NCBI RefSeq assembly: GCF_037038585.1
Contig: NC_092520.1
Location: forward strand, 16,065,001-16,129,000
Direction of reading: 5' to 3'
Origin: Patagioenas fasciata
Taxonomy: Eukaryota; Chordata; Aves; Columbiformes; Columbidae
DNA: 64,000 bases
The position numbers were made by a program, and so were the translations under genes. Below, one piece after another: positions 63,501 to 64,000 of the stretch (its first letter is position 1; every line of letters starts with the position of its first letter). The notes beneath the pieces are model-generated. The model was not told the origin of the DNA, made no database searches, and saw only the letters and a program-made list of their open reading frames with translations.

Positions 63501-63964
63501 TTTGTATCATGGATGATATAGACAGGTATTTACAAAGTCAGTAGAACTTGCTCTGTAGGACCTTGCAACTCTAAGATGCGTTAGTGATCTTAAAATTATG
63601 TCATTTTCTAACGTGAATTTCTTGAGTTTGTCACGTTTTTGATCTTTTAATGTGATTTTTTTTGTGTTTCACTGACTTACAATAATGGCAGCAAGCAGCA
63701 TATTTAAACGTCATGACCTCTTCTCATTTGAAGTTCCCCCTGCCATCTCTTGGGTTTCAGAGAGCACTGTTCCGGTGCTCAGGGCAGGAGAAGCGGTGAG
63801 AACGGGCGCTGCAGCAGCTGAGATCCCCGCAGCCCGGGGAGGGGAGCGGCAGCCAGCCCGCCCGCCCCTGCCCAGCCCCGCTCCCTGCCCAGACATCAGG
63901 GCGCTTTCCATACAAGAAGAGAAGATTATCCAGTCTCTGGACCGGCTCAATCAAAGGCTGCAAA
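24434..63964 (+). CDS. CEP126: Centrosomal protein 126 (KIAA1377), 3' end outside window
   Basis: CEP126 is a centrosome and ciliary-base protein reported to act in microtubule organisation and ciliogenesis. Nine coding exons: 24434-24528, 25429-25554, 39218-39363, 40711-40816, 46264-46462, 56484-58608, 62759-62877, 63164-63251, 63734-63964; phases agree at every junction and give about 1,078 codons, with the last exon ending in phase 1 before a GTAAGT donor, so the C-terminus lies beyond the window (human is about 1,117 residues). Parts: basic N-terminus; Arg/Glu-rich coiled coil '[20 protein letters not shown]' to 'ATDRFQRAH' (about 40-110); second helical block ending '[11 protein letters not shown]' (about 205-224); a large exon beginning '...[10 protein letters not shown]' with a conserved core '[20 protein letters not shown]' near 590-620; C-terminal '[16 protein letters not shown]'. 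Divergent ANGPTL5 confirms synteny. Intron 1 looks U12-type. Exon 1 is the least certain part. Confidence 0.93.
24529..25428 (+). other. CEP126: CEP126 intron 1, probable U12-type (minor spliceosome)
   Basis: The 5' splice site is GTATCCTTCC (24529-24538), close to the U12 consensus RTATCCTTT. A U12 branch-point match, TCCTTAAC (25411-25418), lies 11-12 nt before the AG at 25427-25428, with no polypyrimidine tract between. This spacing and the phase-2 join support the exon 1/exon 2 connection. No repeat is seen inside the 900-nt intron. Confidence 0.75.
25429..25554 (+). CDS. CEP126: CEP126 exon 2 (coiled coil start)
   Basis: It encodes '[20 protein letters not shown]' and '[20 protein letters not shown]', closely matching the human HLEKNLEEER...QKICRNRARKY segment. 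Donor GAG|GTAAGG; ends in phase 2. The 5' edge relies on the U12-type acceptor at 25427-25428; AGs at 25433-25434 and 25435-25436 are alternatives, but with other phases. Confidence 0.88.
27376..28600 (-). mobile_element. CR1 LINE, 5'-truncated, minus orientation (1.2 kb)
   Basis: It starts with the complement of a CR1 tail ('AGGTTGGAAGGGACCTCTTG') and covers the 3' half of ORF2. Minus-strand frames show degraded RT pieces: 'FADDTKPGG' and 'LGRNNPRHQ' at about 28336-27989, and '[19 protein letters not shown]' at about 28581-28369. The frames are broken by stops and shifts, so it is a dead copy, older than the one at 33.9 kb. Confidence 0.95.
30040..30500. other. GC/CpG-rich segment of unknown origin
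   Basis: It has many CpGs ('CAGGCTGCGGCGCTGTGC', 'GATAGCGGTAACAAGCAG', 'AACACAAGCGGTAGCGTAGG') inside an AT-rich intron, immediately 5' of a CR1 copy. A long minus-strand open frame (30595-30026) crosses both this and CR1 sequence and looks like no known protein. It could be a decayed LTR or other element, or a regulatory CpG cluster; I cannot classify it. Confidence 0.4.
30505..31103 (+). mobile_element. CR1 LINE, 5'-truncated, plus orientation
   Basis: From 'AGATCTGGGTGCATTAGGG' through 'TGTGTCCAGTTCTGCGCTCC', 'GTTCAGCCTGGAGAAGAGAA', 'GGAACAGGCTGCCCAGAGAG' to the tail 'TTCTGTGATTCTGTGATC' at about 31085-31103. It is the same subfamily as the minus copy at 21779-22318. Coding frames are interrupted. 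Confidence 0.95.
31216..31720 (-). mobile_element. CR1 LINE, 5'-truncated, different subfamily
   Basis: The complement of a CR1 tail ('AATCATAGAATCATTGAATC') is followed by 'ACACCTCCAGGGATGGTGAC' and the RT C-terminal region. An uninterrupted minus-strand frame of over 140 codons (to 31281) reads '[17 protein letters not shown]' and '[18 protein letters not shown]', i.e. the end of ORF2. The tail repeat and linker sequence differ from those of the neighbouring copy. Confidence 0.93.
33900..34193 (+). pseudogene. CR1 ORF1 fragment, esterase (SGNH-like) domain
   Basis: A 97-codon frame reads '[17 protein letters not shown]', '[20 protein letters not shown]', '[10 protein letters not shown]' and stops. 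This resembles the C-terminal lipase/esterase-like domain of CR1 ORF1 proteins (pattern: GAQVVFSS-LPV, LN-WL---C---GF-F-D). The N-terminal part, including the catalytic Gly-Asp-Ser block and zinc-finger region, is lost to 5' truncation. ORF2 begins in an overlapping frame just downstream. Confidence 0.8.
34112..34540 (+). pseudogene. CR1 ORF2 N-terminal part (endonuclease start), frame broken
   Basis: The frame carries the AP-endonuclease opening motifs '[16 protein letters not shown]', '[11 protein letters not shown]' (catalytic Glu) and '[11 protein letters not shown]', then runs to TAA at 34538. The rest of the endonuclease continues in another frame from about 34521, so a small length change in the GA-repeat around 34517-34522 has split the ORF. 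Real ORF2 sequence probably begins within this frame rather than at its first Met. Confidence 0.82.
34692..37061 (+). CDS. CR1 ORF2: endonuclease C-terminus plus reverse transcriptase
   Basis: There are 789 codons from the first Met; the same frame is open upstream to about 34521. It includes endonuclease motifs '[12 protein letters not shown]' (residues 9-20), 'LLDLILTN' and '[10 protein letters not shown]', then a complete RT: '[20 protein letters not shown]', '[16 protein letters not shown]' (catalytic Asp near 437), '[20 protein letters not shown]' and 'FADDTKLGG' (residues 523-531, catalytic Asp pair). It ends 'LDTFLCDLT' as CR1 ORF2 does. No stop interrupts the RT. It encodes a LINE polymerase, not a host gene. 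Confidence 0.93.
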   Translation: MASQSQALVVVGDFNFPDVCWKDHSASQPQSRRFLQCIDDNFLMQMVEEPTRRGALLDLILTNKEGLVEAVKVEGCLGCSDHEMVEFSRIASRIATLDFGRANFGLFKQLLGEIPWARLLEGKGAQESWIAFRDCFFHAQDQSIPTRRKSRKGARRPAWLNRDLLGMLKQKRRVYRSWKQGLATWEEYKAAVRGCRKAARVAKASLELQLARGVKDSKNFFKYIADKTNTRGNVGPLMNEVGALVAEDTEKAELLNAFFVSVYSAGGCPGEPCTPETPDEARLMEEFALVDEDWVREQLNSLDVRKSMGPDGMHPRVLRELAEVIARLLSIIFAKSWETGEVPEDWRKANVTPVFKKGKKEDPGNYRPVSLTSVPGKVMEQLILGVISRHIRDKRVIRGSQHGFTKGKSCLTNLIAFYENVTRWMDDGRAVDVVYLDFSKAFDTVPHSILTAKLRRCGLDNRGVRWVANWLKERSQRVVVNGAGSSWRPVSSGVPQGSVLGPILFNIFINDLDEEIECTISKFADDTKLGGVADMPESCAAIQWDLDRLESWAGDNLMEFNKGKCRVLHLGRNNPKFQYRLGNDLLESSVGERDLGVLVDNRMTMSQHCALVARKDNGVLGCITRGVVSRSREVLLPLYSALVRPHLEYCVQFWAPQFKKDRELLERVQRRATKMIKGVEHLPYEERLRELGLFSLEKRRLRGDLINVYKYIKGECHEDGVRLFSVANNDRTRGNGIKLEHKRFHLNLRKNFFSVRVTEHWNRLPREVVESPSLETFKARLDTFLCDLT
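38701..38760. repeat. 30-bp tandem duplication
   Basis: Positions 38701-38730 and 38731-38760 are two copies of a 30-mer beginning GCTGTAG(T/C)TCCTTTGTGT with only a few mismatches. It lies in CEP126 intron 2, about 460 bp before exon 3. Confidence 0.85.
38803..38845. repeat. (CA)n microsatellite
   Basis: ACACACGCACACACACAGAC followed by more CA dinucleotides with a few G interruptions. Confidence 0.85.
39218..39363 (+). CDS. CEP126: CEP126 exon 3 (coiled coil)
   Basis: Acceptor AATACAG, donor ATAG|GTTTGT (weaker than average). It encodes '[20 protein letters not shown]', '[20 protein letters not shown]', matching the human AFEEKRKEQEEKEHQIRERIL...FQRAHVPLSQ region. Phase 2 in, phase 1 out. 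Confidence 0.96.
40711..40816 (+). CDS. CEP126: CEP126 exon 4
   Basis: Acceptor CCTCTAG, donor CAG|GTAAGC. It encodes '[20 protein letters not shown]' and '[14 protein letters not shown]', parallel to the human PPLEEALKQI...LPFSRRPTINW. Ends in phase 2. Confidence 0.94.
40817..46263 (+). other. CEP126 intron 4 (5.4 kb), no repeat family seen
   Basis: AT-rich intron. I saw no CR1 copy in it. The only exon-like element is a short phase-compatible frame after an AG at 44234-44235, described separately. Short open frames here (for example 42648-42902) lack homology. Confidence 0.55.
44236..44326 (+). other. Candidate alternative terminal exon of CEP126 (speculative)
   Basis: After the AG at 44234-44235, one base would complete the Arg codon left by exon 4 and then read '[20 protein letters not shown]' and 'WREMKKRDY' to a TGA at 44324. 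The frame is strongly basic and helix-prone. The preceding pyrimidine tract is poor and purine-rich DNA gives such frames by chance. Confidence 0.2.
46264..46462 (+). CDS. CEP126: CEP126 exon 5
   Basis: Acceptor TTGTATCAAG, donor GAG|GTATGA. It encodes '[20 protein letters not shown]' to '[20 protein letters not shown]' and 'SNLE', matching the human VFQLKLEETQKLLEDQHLSNLQ block. Ends in phase 0. Confidence 0.95.
46926..46983. repeat. (GGTTT)n pentanucleotide microsatellite
   Basis: About eleven uninterrupted TTTGG/GGTTT units. They create long chance frames on both strands (poly Phe-Gly-Leu-Val and Lys-Pro-Asn-Gln-Thr). Confidence 0.97.
49052..49130 (-). mobile_element. CR1 LINE 3' tail, minus orientation
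   Basis: 'AGAATTATAGAATAGTTTGG', 'GTTGGAAGGGACCTTCAAAG' and 'CCAATCCCCTGCAATGAGCA' form the complement of a CR1 3' end. Confidence 0.9.
51465..51537 (+). mobile_element. CR1 LINE 3' tail, plus orientation
   Basis: 'GAGGCTTTGGACTCGATGAT', 'GGGTCCCTTCCCACTCAGG' and 'AATTGATTCT' form a diverged CR1 3' end. Confidence 0.75.
54937..54972. repeat. 12-bp tandem repeat, three copies
   Basis: Three consecutive AAC(A/G)ATATATTT units in CEP126 intron 5. Confidence 0.85.
56484..58608 (+). CDS. CEP126: CEP126 exon 6 (large central exon, 2.1 kb)
   Basis: Acceptor CTGTATTTCAG, donor ACTG|GTGAGC, phase 0 in and phase 1 out, 708 uninterrupted codons. It begins '[20 protein letters not shown]', matching the human FCDEVNQITNSETLSSIDSLEA. 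Mostly Ser/Asn/Lys-rich and likely disordered, with a conserved charged core '[20 protein letters not shown]', '[16 protein letters not shown]' near residues 590-625 and basic '[20 protein letters not shown]' near 750-770. The end of the exon turns GC-rich and Pro/Ala-rich. The frame stays open 28 codons into intron 6 (stop 58692-58694), so intron retention would give a short new C-terminus. Confidence 0.97.
61147..61188. repeat. 21-bp tandem duplication
   Basis: AAATCAAGTAACTACATTTAC is followed directly by a copy with two substitutions (AAATCAAGTAGTTGCATTTAC is the second unit). Confidence 0.85.
61545..62079 (+). mobile_element. CR1 LINE, 5'-truncated, plus orientation
   Basis: 'GGACTGTGTCCAGTTTTGAG', 'GGACTGTTCAGCCTGGAGAA', 'CAGTGACAGGACCAGGGGCA' and the tail 'ATTCTGTGATTCTGTGAATC' are CR1 3' half features. 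A T16 run interrupts the element at 61870-61886. The corresponding ORF2 frame is broken. It resembles the subfamily of the 27.4-kb copy. Confidence 0.95.
62097..62235 (+). mobile_element. CR1 LINE 3' fragment, plus orientation
   Basis: 'GGCATCCTGATCTAGTTGAA', 'GGGGGTTGGACTAGGTGACC' and 'TATTTTATGATTCTATG' mark a second CR1 tail, immediately after the previous copy. Confidence 0.88.
62759..62877 (+). CDS. CEP126: CEP126 exon 7
   Basis: Acceptor CATTTAAG, donor CAG|GTAAAT. The first two bases complete Gly with exon 6, then '[20 protein letters not shown]', '[19 protein letters not shown]'. Ends in phase 0. Confidence 0.92.
63164..63251 (+). CDS. CEP126: CEP126 exon 8
   Basis: Acceptor TTTTTGATAG, donor GAAG|GTACCG. 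It encodes '[20 protein letters not shown]', 'MKNTFQSDE' and leaves one base completing Val with exon 9. Confidence 0.88.
63734..63964 (+). CDS. CEP126: CEP126 exon 9 (gene continues beyond window)
   Basis: Acceptor CTCATTTGAAG, donor CAAA|GTAAGT. It encodes '[20 protein letters not shown]', a GC-rich Ala/Arg/Pro stretch ('[19 protein letters not shown]') and the conserved '[20 protein letters not shown]'. The last motif matches the human [15 protein letters not shown] near the C-terminus. Minus-strand frames here are shadows. Confidence 0.93.
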
Positions 63965-64000
63965 GTAAGTTTGATAACCGATCGGATCCTACATCAAGTG

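Overview
The window is vertebrate nuclear DNA, almost certainly from a bird. It is AT-rich, holds spliced genes with consensus GT-AG junctions, and its interspersed repeats are nearly all CR1 LINEs carrying the 3'-terminal 8-bp repeats (TTCTATGA/ACTGTGAT type) typical of sauropsids. Introns are compact, as in birds. The species cannot be named from the sequence alone.

Two protein genes lie head to head, in the order known from human 11q22 (ANGPTL5 minus, CEP126 plus). ANGPTL5 runs leftward from about 21.0 kb to 8.0 kb. I rebuilt nine coding exons joined by phase-compatible splice sites; they sum to 388 codons plus stop, including two very small 5' exons. The product is a secreted angiopoietin-like protein with a coiled-coil N-terminus and a C-terminal fibrinogen domain. 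CEP126 (KIAA1377) runs rightward from a CpG island at about 24.1-24.7 kb and leaves the right edge of the window after nine coding exons (about 1,078 codons). It encodes a centrosome/basal-body protein.

Layout: 1-7.1 kb, downstream intergenic DNA with two CR1 tails and no gene; 7.1-21.0 kb, ANGPTL5; 21.0-24.1 kb, intergenic with one CR1; 24.1-24.75 kb, CEP126 CpG-island promoter and exon 1; 24.5-64 kb, the body of CEP126. CEP126 intron 2 (25.6-39.2 kb) is a CR1 landing zone. It has four CR1 copies in alternating orientations, including a 3.3-kb copy at 33.9-37.2 kb with an intact reverse-transcriptase frame, part of the ORF1 esterase domain and a single frame break in the endonuclease.

No novel system such as a CRISPR array, defence island or gene cluster is visible. 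The most notable observations are a probable U12-type (minor spliceosome) first intron in CEP126, the complete exon structure of ANGPTL5, the near-intact CR1 and the inverted CR1 pairs around and inside CEP126, and a possible alternative terminal exon in CEP126 intron 4.
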